Below are positions 28,833-39,893 of a stretch of DNA of 64,000 nt, in pieces; the stretch's first letter is position 1; every line of letters begins with the position of its first letter. Below the pieces are notes generated by a model that saw only the letters and a list, made by a program, of their open reading frames with translations, made no database searches and was not told the origin of the DNA. Both the position numbers and the translations under genes were made by a program. Location: positions 1 through 64,000 of the forward strand of contig CABYVV010000006.1 in NCBI GenBank assembly GCA_902522465.1, in the 5' to 3' direction. Source of the DNA: an uncultured Alphaproteobacteria bacterium (GTDB lineage Bacteria > Pseudomonadota > Alphaproteobacteria > Methylaequorales > Methylaequoraceae).

Positions 28833-29872
28833 AATCTGCTAATTTTCTTAAAATAATTAATGTATTTATCAATAATCACATTTTCTGAATAATCTCTTTT
28901 AAATAAATTAAATCCATTTTTAATAAGTTCTCTTTTTAACTTTTTATTCGAATGGAGATTTTTAATTTTAGAAACCAAATCAAAAACATTATCTGTTTCA
29001 AATTTTAATCCATTTATTTTATGTTTGATCAATTTCTTTGGTCCGCCAACATTAGAAACTACAACAGGAATTTTATGTGCCCAACCATCTATAATCACAT
29101 TTCCAAAAGGTTCGTGTCTTGATGGACAAACCAGAATTGAACAACTATTCAGGTATTGTGAAATATTATTACTCCAATTATAAATTTTTACTCTGTCCCC
29201 AAGATGATATTTATCAATTAAAGCTTTATAAGATGCTTTAAGTTTTCCAGTTCCAACTATTAAAAGATTTAAATCTGGTAAAAAAGACATAGCTTTGATT
29301 ACAATATCCATTGCTTTATTTTCATGAAATCTTCCCATACATAATATAGTGTTCTGTGAGTCTATTCCTAACTTAATTTTATTGTCCGCATTTTCTAAAA
29401 CAAAATTTGGTATGAACTCTACTCTTTTTCTGTCCCAACCTAGAGAAGTAACATACTGCTTCAATTCAATTGTATTGGTAATTAAATAATCACACTTAGC
29501 ATAATTCTTTATTTTATAAAATCCTCCTAATCTTCCCACAGTCACTTCATTTGTAATCTTAGAAGAAGGAATTAATTGGGATGCTCTATTCATCCATGTA
29601 AGTACCACATGGGGAGAAAATTCTTGAATAACTTCTTGTATTTTTAATCTACAAAAAGGATTATATTGATTAAAAAATTTAATTTGTTCAATGTTTTCTA
29701 TTTTTTGCTTTAGTTTATGAAATCTTCTTTGATTTGCTCTAATTAAAATTTTTTGACTAATACTTGTTCTTTTTTCCAATGATAAAGCAACTCTTTCAAA
29801 GAATAATTCTGCTCCTCCAAATTCTGCTCCATTCATAATATTGAGTATTTTTAGTTTAGAATTTTCTGCCAT
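28820..29872 (-). CDS. Family 4-like glycosyltransferase
   Basis: NGAEFGGAELFFERV, GRFHENKAMDIVIKAM, CPSRHEPFGNVIIDGWAHKIPVV. Confidence 0.9.
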   Translation of the reverse strand: MAENSKLKILNIMNGAEFGGAELFFERVALSLEKRTSISQKILIRANQRRFHKLKQKIENIEQIKFFNQYNPFCRLKIQEVIQEFSPHVVLTWMNRASQLIPSSKITNEVTVGRLGGFYKIKNYAKCDYLITNTIELKQYVTSLGWDRKRVEFIPNFVLENADNKIKLGIDSQNTILCMGRFHENKAMDIVIKAMSFLPDLNLLIVGTGKLKASYKALIDKYHLGDRVKIYNWSNNISQYLNSCSILVCPSRHEPFGNVIIDGWAHKIPVVVSNVGGPKKLIKHKINGLKFETDNVFDLVSKIKNLHSNKKLKRELIKNGFNLFKRDYSENVIIDKYINYFKKISRLCVE

Positions 29873-30888
29873 TTTTTTGCAATCTCAATCCAGGTAAAAT
29901 AATTTTTTTTCTTTTTTAATTCTTTATTCATTCTAGTCCACAAATTATCATCGTTGAGCAAATTTATTGTATTTATGCAAAATTCTTCATCACTATTACA
30001 AACAAAGCCTGTTTTTTTATTTGAAACTCTTTCATTTAAACAACCAAGATTAGTTACCACTGCTGGCGTTCCAAGAACCTGAGCCTCTGCTAATGCCATA
30101 CAAAAAGTTTCTTCTTTACTTCCTTTATAAATAAAAACTCGAGAATTTTCTAATTTATTAAAAAGTTTTTTTCTCTCAATAGGTTCATTCAAAATAACAC
30201 CTTTATTTCTAAGTGATTTAGCTTTTGAAAGAATTGATTGAATTTCTTTGTAATGCTTTTTTCCAAATTTTCCGTATGTTTGAAATCCAGAGTATATTAA
30301 CAATTTAGAATTCTTGCACTCAGGAAAAATTTTATTTTCCCATTTTTCAAGAAGCCAAGATAATCCTCGCATTGGATTAGAGGTATAAATGGCATTTCTT
30401 TCTGGACATTTTGACATTATTTTTCTTCTGAACAAATGCTGTTCAATTCCATATGGAATTACTACTTTCTCTTTTGCTGGTGCCCATAAAGGATATGTAC
30501 TGAGATGATATTTACTCGAGAAAACAATCTTAAATTTATTTAAAAAAAGTTTTGACAAATATCTATATTTCAACAAATAAGTTGCTGGATTATGAATCCA
30601 AAATATTCTTTTCTTACACTGTTTTCGAAAATTTAGGAAGTTATCACCTCTATTTACTACTAGAGTATCAAAATTTTCTTTTTCTAAATCAGAATTTAAT
30701 TTTTTCCAATATACTCCATTAATTTTTCCTTTATTTATACAATTATTATAAACAACCACCTCATTACCTAAATCTGACAAACTTTCAACTAGTGAAACAA
30801 AAGCAACCTCAGCTCCACCATGAGGTTTTTCTCTCAAGGTCTTTGAATCGAACTCAATACCATTATCGATAAATAAAATTTTTGTCAT
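29851..30888 (-). CDS. Glycosyltransferase (GT4-like)
   Basis: KPHGGAEVAFVSLVESL, YKGSKEETFCMALAEAQVLGTPAVVTNLGCL. Confidence 0.82.
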   Translation of the reverse strand: MTKILFIDNGIEFDSKTLREKPHGGAEVAFVSLVESLSDLGNEVVVYNNCINKGKINGVYWKKLNSDLEKENFDTLVVNRGDNFLNFRKQCKKRIFWIHNPATYLLKYRYLSKLFLNKFKIVFSSKYHLSTYPLWAPAKEKVVIPYGIEQHLFRRKIMSKCPERNAIYTSNPMRGLSWLLEKWENKIFPECKNSKLLIYSGFQTYGKFGKKHYKEIQSILSKAKSLRNKGVILNEPIERKKLFNKLENSRVFIYKGSKEETFCMALAEAQVLGTPAVVTNLGCLNERVSNKKTGFVCNSDEEFCINTINLLNDDNLWTRMNKELKKKKNYFTWIEIAKKWQKILN

Positions 30889-31628
30889 TTTTTATACTTT
30901 AAAAATGATAGTAGTGGATAAATTGCAGCTACTAGAGCTATTGTAAAACCTATTTCCTTTTCTTTGTAACCTTTTCTTAAAAAAAAACATTTCCAAAATC
31001 GTGAAAAAATTCTCCTAATATTTCTATTTAAAGTTTCATTTTGATTGGTATTTCTTAAATCAATAGCTTTTGCATTTGAATAACTATTTAATTTTTTAAA
31101 AAGATCATAAATATTTTTGCAATAATAATGATCAAGCTTATTTTCTAATGTTCTTCCCTGATTTCCTAACATTTTTATTTTGGGATGAACTCTTTGTTTA
31201 CCCCATATCTTCATTTTATTTTTAAATAATCCAGCGTATGCAGATTTTCCAAAATATGCGCCCCATCCATAATTTATAATTTTTTTACCTAGATAATTTT
31301 TGACCTGTATCTGATGCCAATCAAATGAACTGATTTGAATTATTTTCTTTATTTCTTTTTTTAATTTCTTCGACACTCTTTCATCTGCATCTATCTCAAG
31401 AATCCATTTCCCCTTGCATTTGTTTATACCAAAATTTCTTCTGTCTCCTTCAATATTCCAATCACCTTTGTAAAAGCTTGAGGTATATTTTTTAACAATT
31501 TTTTCTGAACCATCATTACATTTATCTAAAATTACGACTATTTCGTCAGCAAAAGAGATTGTTTTAAGGCATTCTTCAATTTGTCTCTCCTCGTTTCTAA
31601 TAACTATTAATACTGATAATTCGATCAT
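30885..31628 (-). CDS. Family 2 glycosyltransferase (LPS-core WaaE/KdtX-like)
   Basis: LSVLIVIRNEERQIEECLKTISFADEIVVILDKCNDGS…WILEIDADERVS. Confidence 0.87.
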   Translation of the reverse strand: MIELSVLIVIRNEERQIEECLKTISFADEIVVILDKCNDGSEKIVKKYTSSFYKGDWNIEGDRRNFGINKCKGKWILEIDADERVSKKLKKEIKKIIQISSFDWHQIQVKNYLGKKIINYGWGAYFGKSAYAGLFKNKMKIWGKQRVHPKIKMLGNQGRTLENKLDHYYCKNIYDLFKKLNSYSNAKAIDLRNTNQNETLNRNIRRIFSRFWKCFFLRKGYKEKEIGFTIALVAAIYPLLSFLKYKK

Positions 31629-32590
31629 AAATTTCCTTTAAAATATTTTTTAACCAGATTTACAACCTTTTCTATTTTTAATTCCAACATCAAATTATCA
31701 GAACTTCTATAATTGAAATTTTTGTGTCCCATTAAATCTTCTGGAGATTTTGTACTTGTGATTGCTAAATTATTTTCCCCCCATGGACCATAAATATCTT
31801 TATCACTGGGACCAAATAATCCAACAGTCTTTATGCTAGATAATGATGCCATATGCATTAAACCTGAGTCATTACCAATAAACAAATCACATAATTTCAT
31901 TATATGAAAGATTTCAACTAAATTAGAATTTCCAAATAAATCGTAAATATAATCTTTTTGAATATTTAAAATATCCCTAATGAGTTTTCTCTCGTTTTCT
32001 GGACCAGTTATTATAAAAATAGAATTTTTAAACATTTTTTGTTTTTTTAATTTAAAAATCAAATCCTTGTATCTTTCCGCTGGCCAAATTTTTCCTTTCC
32101 AATTAGCTGTTGGAGCAATCATTATTAATTTATTGTTTTTCTTTAATTCCTTGATTTTTTTTAAATTTTCATTTCGAAATTTTTGATTTTTAGACAAATT
32201 TACTTGTGGGTTAAGAACCATACCTGAAATGTATCTTGTAACATCCTCAACTTTATGTTTTTTAATGATTGATTTTTGTTTTTTATATTTAATTTTTTTT
32301 TTAGAAAATAAAAAAAAACTTATGATCGAACCTCTTAAATCAATAACTAGTTCCCATTTATTCAAAACGACCTTAGTCCATAAAGTTAACCAATGAAGAG
32401 AAAATTTTTTCTTTTTAAAAATAATTAAATTATCAATATTTTTACAATATTTGAAGAAATTTGAAGGTATGTCACCACAAACGAATGTTAAATTGGAGTT
32501 TTTAATTTTTTTTTTAAAATATAGATTCAGACCAGAAGATAAAATACAATCACCTAATCTATTTGAAGAAATTATGAGTATTTTTTTCAT
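31625..32590 (-). CDS. Family 9 glycosyltransferase (heptosyltransferase-like)
   Basis: NRLGDCILSSGLNLYF, IMIAPTANWKGKIWPAERY, LFIGNDSGLMHMASLSSIKTVGLFGPSD. Confidence 0.9.
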   Translation of the reverse strand: MKKILIISSNRLGDCILSSGLNLYFKKKIKNSNLTFVCGDIPSNFFKYCKNIDNLIIFKKKKFSLHWLTLWTKVVLNKWELVIDLRGSIISFFLFSKKKIKYKKQKSIIKKHKVEDVTRYISGMVLNPQVNLSKNQKFRNENLKKIKELKKNNKLIMIAPTANWKGKIWPAERYKDLIFKLKKQKMFKNSIFIITGPENERKLIRDILNIQKDYIYDLFGNSNLVEIFHIMKLCDLFIGNDSGLMHMASLSSIKTVGLFGPSDKDIYGPWGENNLAITSTKSPEDLMGHKNFNYRSSDNLMLELKIEKVVNLVKKYFKGNL

Positions 32591-32634
32591 TTAAATCATC
32601 TTGTTAAATTTTTTAATTAAAATAAATTAAAGTT

Positions 32635-33501
32635 ATGCTTGATAACGATAGTTTTTATGGTCTTAAAGATAGGATTATTATTCAAATACATGGTAAAGAT
32701 AAATTTTCTTTCATACAGGGTATTATCTCAAATGATGTTAACATTTTAAAAAAAAAAACTTCTATTTACTCATCTATTCTTACCCCACAAGGAAGATTTA
32801 TAACAGACTTTTTTTTAACTATGTATAAAGACTCATTGTTAATAGAAATTCATGAAAATGATAAAGAAGTTATTTTTCAAAAGCTAAATATTTACAAATT
32901 ACGCTCGGAAGTAGAATTTACAATCTTAAAAAATTGTAGTGTGCTTCTAATTTGTAGCAATTTTCAAAATTTATTTTCTAATCTTTCAAATGATCAAATA
33001 TTATTTTTTGATGATCCAAGATTTAAAAATTATTTAAAAAGACTCTATTTTTTTAATAAAAAAGGTTATGAGATTCTTAAAAAAAATAATATTAAAGAAA
33101 TATCATCCAATCAATATGATGAAATTAGGTTCAAGAATGGAATACCAGATTTTCAATTAGACGCTTCAAAGAATAAATCATTATTGATGGAGATGAGATT
33201 TGAGGATCTTAATGGAATTTCATGGGATAAAGGTTGTTATATGGGCCAAGAAATAACGGCAAGAATGAAATATAGAAATTTAATGAAACGTAAAATTTTT
33301 AATATTAAAATTGACTTTGTTACTCATCTAGAAAGTTCAATAAAAGTCGATAATCAAAAAATTGGTGAGTTAACAAGTCATAATAAAAAATACGGTTTTG
33401 GATATATAAATCTTAATTATTTTAAAACAAAAAATAAAAAATCGATTCGATGTGGTGATTCTTTTCTATCAATTCTAGAACCCTGGTGGTCAAAGGCTTA
33501 A
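32635..33501 (+). CDS. ygfZ: Folate-binding YgfZ-like protein
   Basis: GKDKFSFIQGIISNDV, LTPQGRFITDF, WDKGCYMGQEITARMKYR. Confidence 0.92.
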   Translation: MLDNDSFYGLKDRIIIQIHGKDKFSFIQGIISNDVNILKKKTSIYSSILTPQGRFITDFFLTMYKDSLLIEIHENDKEVIFQKLNIYKLRSEVEFTILKNCSVLLICSNFQNLFSNLSNDQILFFDDPRFKNYLKRLYFFNKKGYEILKKNNIKEISSNQYDEIRFKNGIPDFQLDASKNKSLLMEMRFEDLNGISWDKGCYMGQEITARMKYRNLMKRKIFNIKIDFVTHLESSIKVDNQKIGELTSHNKKYGFGYINLNYFKTKNKKSIRCGDSFLSILEPWWSKA

Positions 33502-34400
33502 TTAAAGTTAAAATTTTTCTTTAACTCATTTAAAGTTCTAAATGGTGATTTATTACGCGAAATTAACTTTCTAACCTTTTCAAGTCCTTTGTGTCCAAAA
33601 TCTTTAGTAATATTATTTTCTATCCATGTAAGATCCTGATTTTCTCTCAGTACTTTTATTCTTTGTTCCGTATTTAACCATTTCCACCTTAAGTTTATTT
33701 CATTGTATAGTTTTTCGAAACCTAGATTTTTAGAAGAAGAAGTTTTTATTATGCTAATATCCCAACCACTTCTGTTTTGAAAGTATGCCCTACTCCCAGA
33801 CAACTCTGAGAAAGTAATATCTGAAAGATTATCAATATCACATTTAGTAACTACGATAATATCAGGAATTTCAAAAATTCCCGACTTCATAAATTGTATA
33901 GTATCACCACTTCCTGGCTGAACTCCTAATATAACCGTGTCTGAAATATCTTTTATAAAAATCTCAGACTGCCCTACACCGACTGTTTCAATAATTAAAA
34001 AGTCAAAAATTGACCTCATCACAACCATTGATGGAAATGTTAATTCTGATATACCACCTAAGAAACTTTTTGATGCCATTGATCTTACAAATACCTTTTC
34101 ATCTGACGGATTAAGTAAAAATCTAGTTCTATCTCCAAGCAAGGCGCCACCAGATTTCGCTGAGGATGGGTCAATCGCAATAATACCGACAGATTTTCTT
34201 TTATCCCGAATATTCTTAATTAATTTATCTATCAAAGACGATTTACCGACACCAGGGGACCCAGTAATTCCAATGACATGAGCCTTTGCCTTAGAATGCA
34301 TTTTATCTAACTTATCAATAATTTCAGGTGAATTAAAATCAGTTTCAATTTTCTCTAGCAGATAAGACAATTCAATTTTTTTTTTCAAATTCTTAGACAT
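33498..34400 (-). CDS. meaB: MeaB/ArgK-type GTPase (methylmalonyl-CoA mutase chaperone family)
   Basis: HVIGITGSPGVGKSSLIDKLI, IAIDPSSAKSGGALLGDRTRF, FIRSMAS-like, IIETVGVGQSE. Confidence 0.93.
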   Translation of the reverse strand: MSKNLKKKIELSYLLEKIETDFNSPEIIDKLDKMHSKAKAHVIGITGSPGVGKSSLIDKLIKNIRDKRKSVGIIAIDPSSAKSGGALLGDRTRFLLNPSDEKVFVRSMASKSFLGGISELTFPSMVVMRSIFDFLIIETVGVGQSEIFIKDISDTVILGVQPGSGDTIQFMKSGIFEIPDIIVVTKCDIDNLSDITFSELSGSRAYFQNRSGWDISIIKTSSSKNLGFEKLYNEINLRWKWLNTEQRIKVLRENQDLTWIENNITKDFGHKGLEKVRKLISRNKSPFRTLNELKKNFNFN

Positions 34401-36433
34401 TAATTTAATAAAAAAGAAAAATTATATGATTTTTTAAGTGCTTTATGTAAATGATTTATTAATTTTTTTCTATTCTTTCTTAATTCCATATTATCGTCAT
34501 TTACAATAACGTTATCAAAAAAGTTATTAATAATTAATGTGGTTTTGTTAACTATTGAATTATCATCCAATAAACATTCTTTTCCTAAATTATTCAATTT
34601 TTTGTCGATTAAACAAAGAAACTCATAAAATTGCATCTCCTCTTTTTGATTGAAAAGATTTTCATCTATTTCACTTGTTTGACATTCTTCATTTAACGAA
34701 TCTAATCTCTTGAATGCCTGTAAAAAAGAAATTCCATCCTTTGTTTTTAAAAATTTCTGTAATTTATTTACTTTAAGAAAAGTCAAATGAGGATTCATGG
34801 CATTGTCCGCAAATGATGCTCTTATTACATCCGTATAAAAACCACTTTCTTCAAAAAGAATTTCTATTCTTTTTTTAAAAAATTCATATAAAGTTTCATA
34901 TTCCATTTCAACTTGTATATTCTGTTCTTGATAAATTTTTTTGAGATATGAAAACAATTCATTAAAATTAAAATCTATTTTTTTTTCTAAACAAATTTTT
35001 ATGATTGATAATGCTGCTCTTCTAATACCAAATGGGTCTCCGGTTCCTTTAAGTGATTTTTTAGAAATGAAATAGCCCAAGATTGCATCAAATTTTTGTG
35101 TAATAGAAAGTATAAATGTCAAAAAGTTATTATAATTTACAGAATATTCATATTCATATTGGTCTGAAAAAGCTTGATACACCTCTTTTGGGAATTTTTC
35201 ATTGTATGCATAATAACCCCCAACTTTTCCTTGTAAACCTGGATATTCATTGACCAATTCAGTGGCCAAATCAGCATTGGAAAATGAAAGATAGTCAGTT
35301 TCAAAATTAATTTTTTTATTAATTTTCTTATAAATAAATTGAACACCTAAACTAATCCTTACAGATCTTTCATATAAATTACCAGCATTCTGATAGAAAA
35401 TTATATTATTAAGATGAGAATTTCTCTCACGCAAACCTATTTTTTGATCTTCATTTAAGAAAAACGAAGCATCACTGAATCTTGCTTTAAGAACATTCTG
35501 CGTTCCTTTAATCAATTGTTTTTTTTTATTATTATTTAAATTAGACACAAAACAAAAATTATTTGATAACATTTTATTTTGACTTTTGAATGAAAAAAAG
35601 TCTTGTTTATCAGTAACTATATTCTCAATCAAGAATTCTGGTAATTTAAAGAATTTTTTATCAAATTCTCCAAAAAATACATTCGGATTTTCAACAGAGT
35701 CACTAGTCCTTTTTAATAAGGAAGCATTAATATCTAAAACTAGGTTTTTTCTTTTACAAAATTCTTCTATTTTTGATTTGATTTTCTTTTCTCTTTTTAA
35801 TCTATCTACAATAACATAGTATTTCTCTAATTGTTTTCTGTAAGTTACATAATTAGAACATTTAAATTTTTTTTCTCCAAAGTAATAATTTCCATATGTA
35901 TGATTGCATGACTCTAGCCCAGCATACGAAAATTTTATTACTTTTTTATCAAAGATACATAGAATATTTTTAATTGGCCTAATCCATCTATCTTCATGGT
36001 TACCCCATCGCATTGATTTTATCCATCTAATTGATCTAAGTAGTATAGGTAGGTTTTCTTCAAGGAGGTTTGATATTTTTTTTTCGCCACTTTGTTTCTC
36101 ATACAAGTAATATAAATTTCCATTTATTTCTTTTTTTGAGAGTTGTGAAGTGTCTTTAAGGCTATTAGATTTAAGAAAACCTGTAATTGCAGATTCTTTA
36201 GAATTAACTTTAGGGCCCTTAATAAGGTTTATTTTTTTTTTTGTAATCTTTGGTAAGTCTTTTATAAATAAAACAACCCTTCTAGATGTCGACATCGTTA
36301 TGATTTTATCGAATTTTATATCAAACCGTTTCAGCAATTCTTCAAATAACCTTTTGAGCTCTAATTCCAATAAGTCCTGAGTAGAAGATGGTATTTCTTC
36401 ACCATAAATTTCTAATAAAAACTCACTCATCAT
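34400..36433 (-). CDS. glyS: Glycine--tRNA ligase beta subunit
   Basis: [16 protein letters not shown]…[47 protein letters not shown]. Confidence 0.96.
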   Translation of the reverse strand: MMSEFLLEIYGEEIPSSTQDLLELELKRLFEELLKRFDIKFDKIITMSTSRRVVLFIKDLPKITKKKINLIKGPKVNSKESAITGFLKSNSLKDTSQLSKKEINGNLYYLYEKQSGEKKISNLLEENLPILLRSIRWIKSMRWGNHEDRWIRPIKNILCIFDKKVIKFSYAGLESCNHTYGNYYFGEKKFKCSNYVTYRKQLEKYYVIVDRLKREKKIKSKIEEFCKRKNLVLDINASLLKRTSDSVENPNVFFGEFDKKFFKLPEFLIENIVTDKQDFFSFKSQNKMLSNNFCFVSNLNNNKKKQLIKGTQNVLKARFSDASFFLNEDQKIGLRERNSHLNNIIFYQNAGNLYERSVRISLGVQFIYKKINKKINFETDYLSFSNADLATELVNEYPGLQGKVGGYYAYNEKFPKEVYQAFSDQYEYEYSVNYNNFLTFILSITQKFDAILGYFISKKSLKGTGDPFGIRRAALSIIKICLEKKIDFNFNELFSYLKKIYQEQNIQVEMEYETLYEFFKKRIEILFEESGFYTDVIRASFADNAMNPHLTFLKVNKLQKFLKTKDGISFLQAFKRLDSLNEECQTSEIDENLFNQKEEMQFYEFLCLIDKKLNNLGKECLLDDNSIVNKTTLIINNFFDNVIVNDDNMELRKNRKKLINHLHKALKKSYNFSFLLN

Positions 36434-37274
36434 TATTCACTATTAATTTGCAGCAACTTTGTACCAAGGACCTTATTCTAAGAATATAAGATTGTCTTTC
36501 TGAAACAGAGACTAGACCACGCGAGTCAAGTAAGTTAAATGTATGACTGGCTTTTATACACTGTTCATAAGCAGGTATGGGAAGTTTTTTGTTAATAAGG
36601 TCTTGGGCATTTTTCTCAAAAAATTCAAAAGATTTATATAAATAGTCTCTAGATGCAAATTCAAAATTAAAAAACGACATTTGTCTTTCGTTCTCCAAAA
36701 AAATATCACCATATGTAATTCCGCTTTCATTCATGATGACATCATAGATACTCTTAGCATCTTGAACAAAAATCGCTATTCTTTCAAGACCGTATGTAAG
36801 CTCAAGGCTCACTGGTCTACAATCTATCCCACCGATTTGTTGGAAATAAGTAAATTGACTTATTTCCATACCATTACATTGTACCTCCCAACCTAAACCA
36901 GTTGCGCCTAGTGTTGGACTTTCCCAATCATCTTCAATAAATTTGACATCATTATTTTTAATATCAATATTTATAGATCTTAAACTTTCTAAATATAATT
37001 CTTGTGAATTTAATGGATTAGGCTTAATTAAAACTTGCAATTGATAATAATGCTGAAGCCTGTTTGGATTCTTCCCGTACCTACCATCTGAAGGTCTTCT
37101 ACAAGGTTGAATATAAACTGCTTTCCAAGGTTTTTTTCCTATTGCTTTTAACGCAGTCGCTGGATGAAAAGTGGCTGCTCCCATTTCCATATCATAGGGA
37201 TGCATTTGAAGACATCCTTTTGTTTTCCAGTAGTTCAAAAGATTATCTATAATTTGTTGAAAACTTAACATCAC
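36423..37274 (-). CDS. glyQ: Glycine--tRNA ligase alpha subunit
   Basis: [61 protein letters not shown]. Confidence 0.98.
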   Translation of the reverse strand: MMLSFQQIIDNLLNYWKTKGCLQMHPYDMEMGAATFHPATALKAIGKKPWKAVYIQPCRRPSDGRYGKNPNRLQHYYQLQVLIKPNPLNSQELYLESLRSINIDIKNNDVKFIEDDWESPTLGATGLGWEVQCNGMEISQFTYFQQIGGIDCRPVSLELTYGLERIAIFVQDAKSIYDVIMNESGITYGDIFLENERQMSFFNFEFASRDYLYKSFEFFEKNAQDLINKKLPIPAYEQCIKASHTFNLLDSRGLVSVSERQSYILRIRSLVQSCCKLIVNNDE

Positions 37275-37369
37275 AAACTTTTTAAAAAATAATTTAAAAT
37301 TATTTTTAGAATACTATATTTTAAAACACACTTATCAAATTAAATTATACCTAATGTAAAATATTAACA

Positions 37370-38380
37370 ATGAATATCATAAAACTAAACGCAAATAACG
37401 GGAAAAATCCACTTGAAATATTTTTTGATTGGTTAGAACCTGATGTATTTAAAATAAATAAAAATATAACTGATAGCCTAGCCGGAAGTGCGTCTTTAGT
37501 TACCGAGTTGTCGGGTCACATAATTAATTCTGGTGGTAAAAGAATACGGCCTCTTTTAACAGTGGCATGTTCAAAACTATGTAACTATACAGGAAGTAGA
37601 CACATTAATCTTGCTTCAGTAATTGAATTCATTCACACCGCAACGCTTTTGCACGACGATGTTGTAGATAATAGTAAAAAAAGAAGAGGTAAACACTCTG
37701 CTAATTTTATATGGGACAACAAATCGAGCATATTAGTTGGAGATTATCTTCTAAGCAAGGCTTTTCGAATGCTAATAAAAGACGGATCTGCCAATTGTCT
37801 AGATATCATATCTAAAGCATCAGTAAAAATTTCACAAGGAGAAGTCAAACAACTTGTTTCAGTTAAAAACTTGCATACCAATGAATCCCAATATCTAGAT
37901 ATAATAGATCATAAAACTGCTGAGCTCTTTTCGGCTGCATGTCAACTTGGTGGAGAAATAAGTGAGGCAAATAAAGAAAAAAAAATGAGTTTAGCTGAGT
38001 TCGGAACTTTTTTAGGAATTGCTTATCAAATAATAGACGATACCCTTGATTACTTTTCAAATTTTAAAACTTCTGGAAAAAATGCAGGAAATGATTTAAA
38101 AGAGGGAAAAATGTCGCTACCTTTGATAATTTGTTATCGAAGATGTAATAAATCAGAAAAGAAATTAGTAGAATACATTATTGGAAAAAATAGCACTAAT
38201 CAAAACGACTTTAGAAAAATAATCTCATTAATGGAAAAATATAATGTGAGAAATGATTGCATTAAAAAAGCTATTCATTTCTCCATAATGGCAAAAGATA
38301 GTCTGGGTATTTTTCCAAATTCAGTAGAAAAAACGAAATTCTTAAATCTAGTTGATTATTTAGTTCACAGAACCAGTTAA
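37370..38380 (+). CDS. ispB: Polyprenyl diphosphate synthase
   Basis: GGKRIRPLLTVACS, LLHDDVVDNSKKRRGK, IIDDTLDYFSN…GNDLKEGKMSLPLI. Confidence 0.94.
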   Translation: MNIIKLNANNGKNPLEIFFDWLEPDVFKINKNITDSLAGSASLVTELSGHIINSGGKRIRPLLTVACSKLCNYTGSRHINLASVIEFIHTATLLHDDVVDNSKKRRGKHSANFIWDNKSSILVGDYLLSKAFRMLIKDGSANCLDIISKASVKISQGEVKQLVSVKNLHTNESQYLDIIDHKTAELFSAACQLGGEISEANKEKKMSLAEFGTFLGIAYQIIDDTLDYFSNFKTSGKNAGNDLKEGKMSLPLIICYRRCNKSEKKLVEYIIGKNSTNQNDFRKIISLMEKYNVRNDCIKKAIHFSIMAKDSLGIFPNSVEKTKFLNLVDYLVHRTS

Positions 38381-38411
38381 TAAATGGAATAGATTTTGCA
38401 GGTTTTCATTC

Positions 38412-38531
38412 ATGGAAAAGTCTAATCAACTTTCATCAACCAGTTACTTTAAAGCAAAAACTTTAGAGTTTCTCTCAAAAAACTACCTTTTTGTGTTAAC
38501 AATATTTATAGTTCTTATTTTTTTCATTTAA
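38412..38531 (+). CDS. 39-aa single-TM microprotein (MEKSNQLSSTSYFKAKTLEFLSKNYLFVLTIFIVLIFFI)
   Basis: ATG ORF between ispB and the ABC1 kinase; soluble N-terminus plus C-terminal TM. Confidence 0.45.
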   Translation: MEKSNQLSSTSYFKAKTLEFLSKNYLFVLTIFIVLIFFI

Positions 38532-38561
38532 TTTTTTTTTTTTTTCATTAACTTATTCAAT

Positions 38562-39893
38562 ATGGATGAAGTTAATAAACTTTCTAAAAGGGTCTTAAGG
38601 TACGCAAACCTTGGAACATCTGCTGGAAGTATTGCATTCAAGCTTTTTGAAACAAAGTTTCTTAAGAAAGAACATCAAAAAAATGCGCAGGATCTTAGAG
38701 AGATCCTCGGTGGACTTAAAGGACCAATAATGAAAATTGCTCAACTGTTGTCCACTGTACCTGACTTATTGCCTGATGAATATATGAAAGAACTTACTAA
38801 ATTACAGTCTAATGCCCCTCCAATGGGATGGAACTTTGTTAAGAGGCGTATGAAAAACGAACTTGGATTTAACTGGTTGGATTCCTTTGAATCCTTTGAA
38901 AAACAACCTTTTGCTGCAGCTTCTTTGGGCCAAGTACACAGAGCAGAACATTCAGGAAATCAAGTGGTATGTAAACTTCAATATCCTGATATGAACTCAA
39001 TTGTTGATGCAGACATAAACCAACTTAAGTTGATTTTTTCTGTATATAAGAAAATTGACAAAAGTATTGATACAACTGAAATTCAAAAGGAAATTGGTGA
39101 AAGAATTAGAGAAGAACTTGATTATTATCAAGAGCAAAAGCACATGAAAATATTTCAAATGATTTTTGAAAATTCTAAAGAAATAGTAATTCCAAAAATC
39201 TTTGAAGAAATATCAACAAAAAGACTAATAAGTATGAATTATCTTGATGGTCAAAAACTTTTAATGTTTAAAGATTCCTCACATTCGCTAAGAAAGACTA
39301 TTGCTCTCAATATGTTTAAAGCTTGGTATTTTCCATTTTACAAATATGGTGTAATTCATGGAGATCCTCATCTTGGAAATTATTCATCTGATAAGAAAGG
39401 AAATATAAATCTTTTAGATTTTGGGTGTATAAGAATCTTTAAACCTTCGTTTGTTAACGGAGTAATAGATCTTTATGAAGCAATTAAAAATAATAACCAA
39501 GAACTCGCCGTTCATGCATACGAAAGTTGGGGATTTGAAAATATTACAAAAGAATTAATCAACATTCTAAATATTTGGGCAAAATTCCTTTACTCTCCAT
39601 TACTTGAAGATAAAGTAAGAAAAATGCAAGAAACCAACTCCTCGACATATGGAGCTGAAGCAGCTTCTAAGGTACACAAAGAACTAAAAAAAATTGGTGG
39701 AGTTAAACCACCTCGTGAATTTGTTTTCATGGACAGAGCCGCTATTGGCCTTGGTTCTGTTTTTCTACATCTTGACGCTGAGGTAAATTGGTATCGTATA
39801 TTTCATGAACTGATTGATGGTTTTAAAATGAAAGATCTTAAAAGCAGACAAGAAACAGCTTTAAAAAAGGTTAAATTGGAAAATAATCATTAA
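38562..39893 (+). CDS. AarF/ABC1/UbiB kinase family protein
   Basis: LGGLKGPIMKIAQLLSTVPDLLP, FAAASLGQVHRAEH, VCKLQYPDM, HGDPHLGNY, LLDFGCIR. Confidence 0.94.
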   Translation: MDEVNKLSKRVLRYANLGTSAGSIAFKLFETKFLKKEHQKNAQDLREILGGLKGPIMKIAQLLSTVPDLLPDEYMKELTKLQSNAPPMGWNFVKRRMKNELGFNWLDSFESFEKQPFAAASLGQVHRAEHSGNQVVCKLQYPDMNSIVDADINQLKLIFSVYKKIDKSIDTTEIQKEIGERIREELDYYQEQKHMKIFQMIFENSKEIVIPKIFEEISTKRLISMNYLDGQKLLMFKDSSHSLRKTIALNMFKAWYFPFYKYGVIHGDPHLGNYSSDKKGNINLLDFGCIRIFKPSFVNGVIDLYEAIKNNNQELAVHAYESWGFENITKELINILNIWAKFLYSPLLEDKVRKMQETNSSTYGAEAASKVHKELKKIGGVKPPREFVFMDRAAIGLGSVFLHLDAEVNWYRIFHELIDGFKMKDLKSRQETALKKVKLENNH

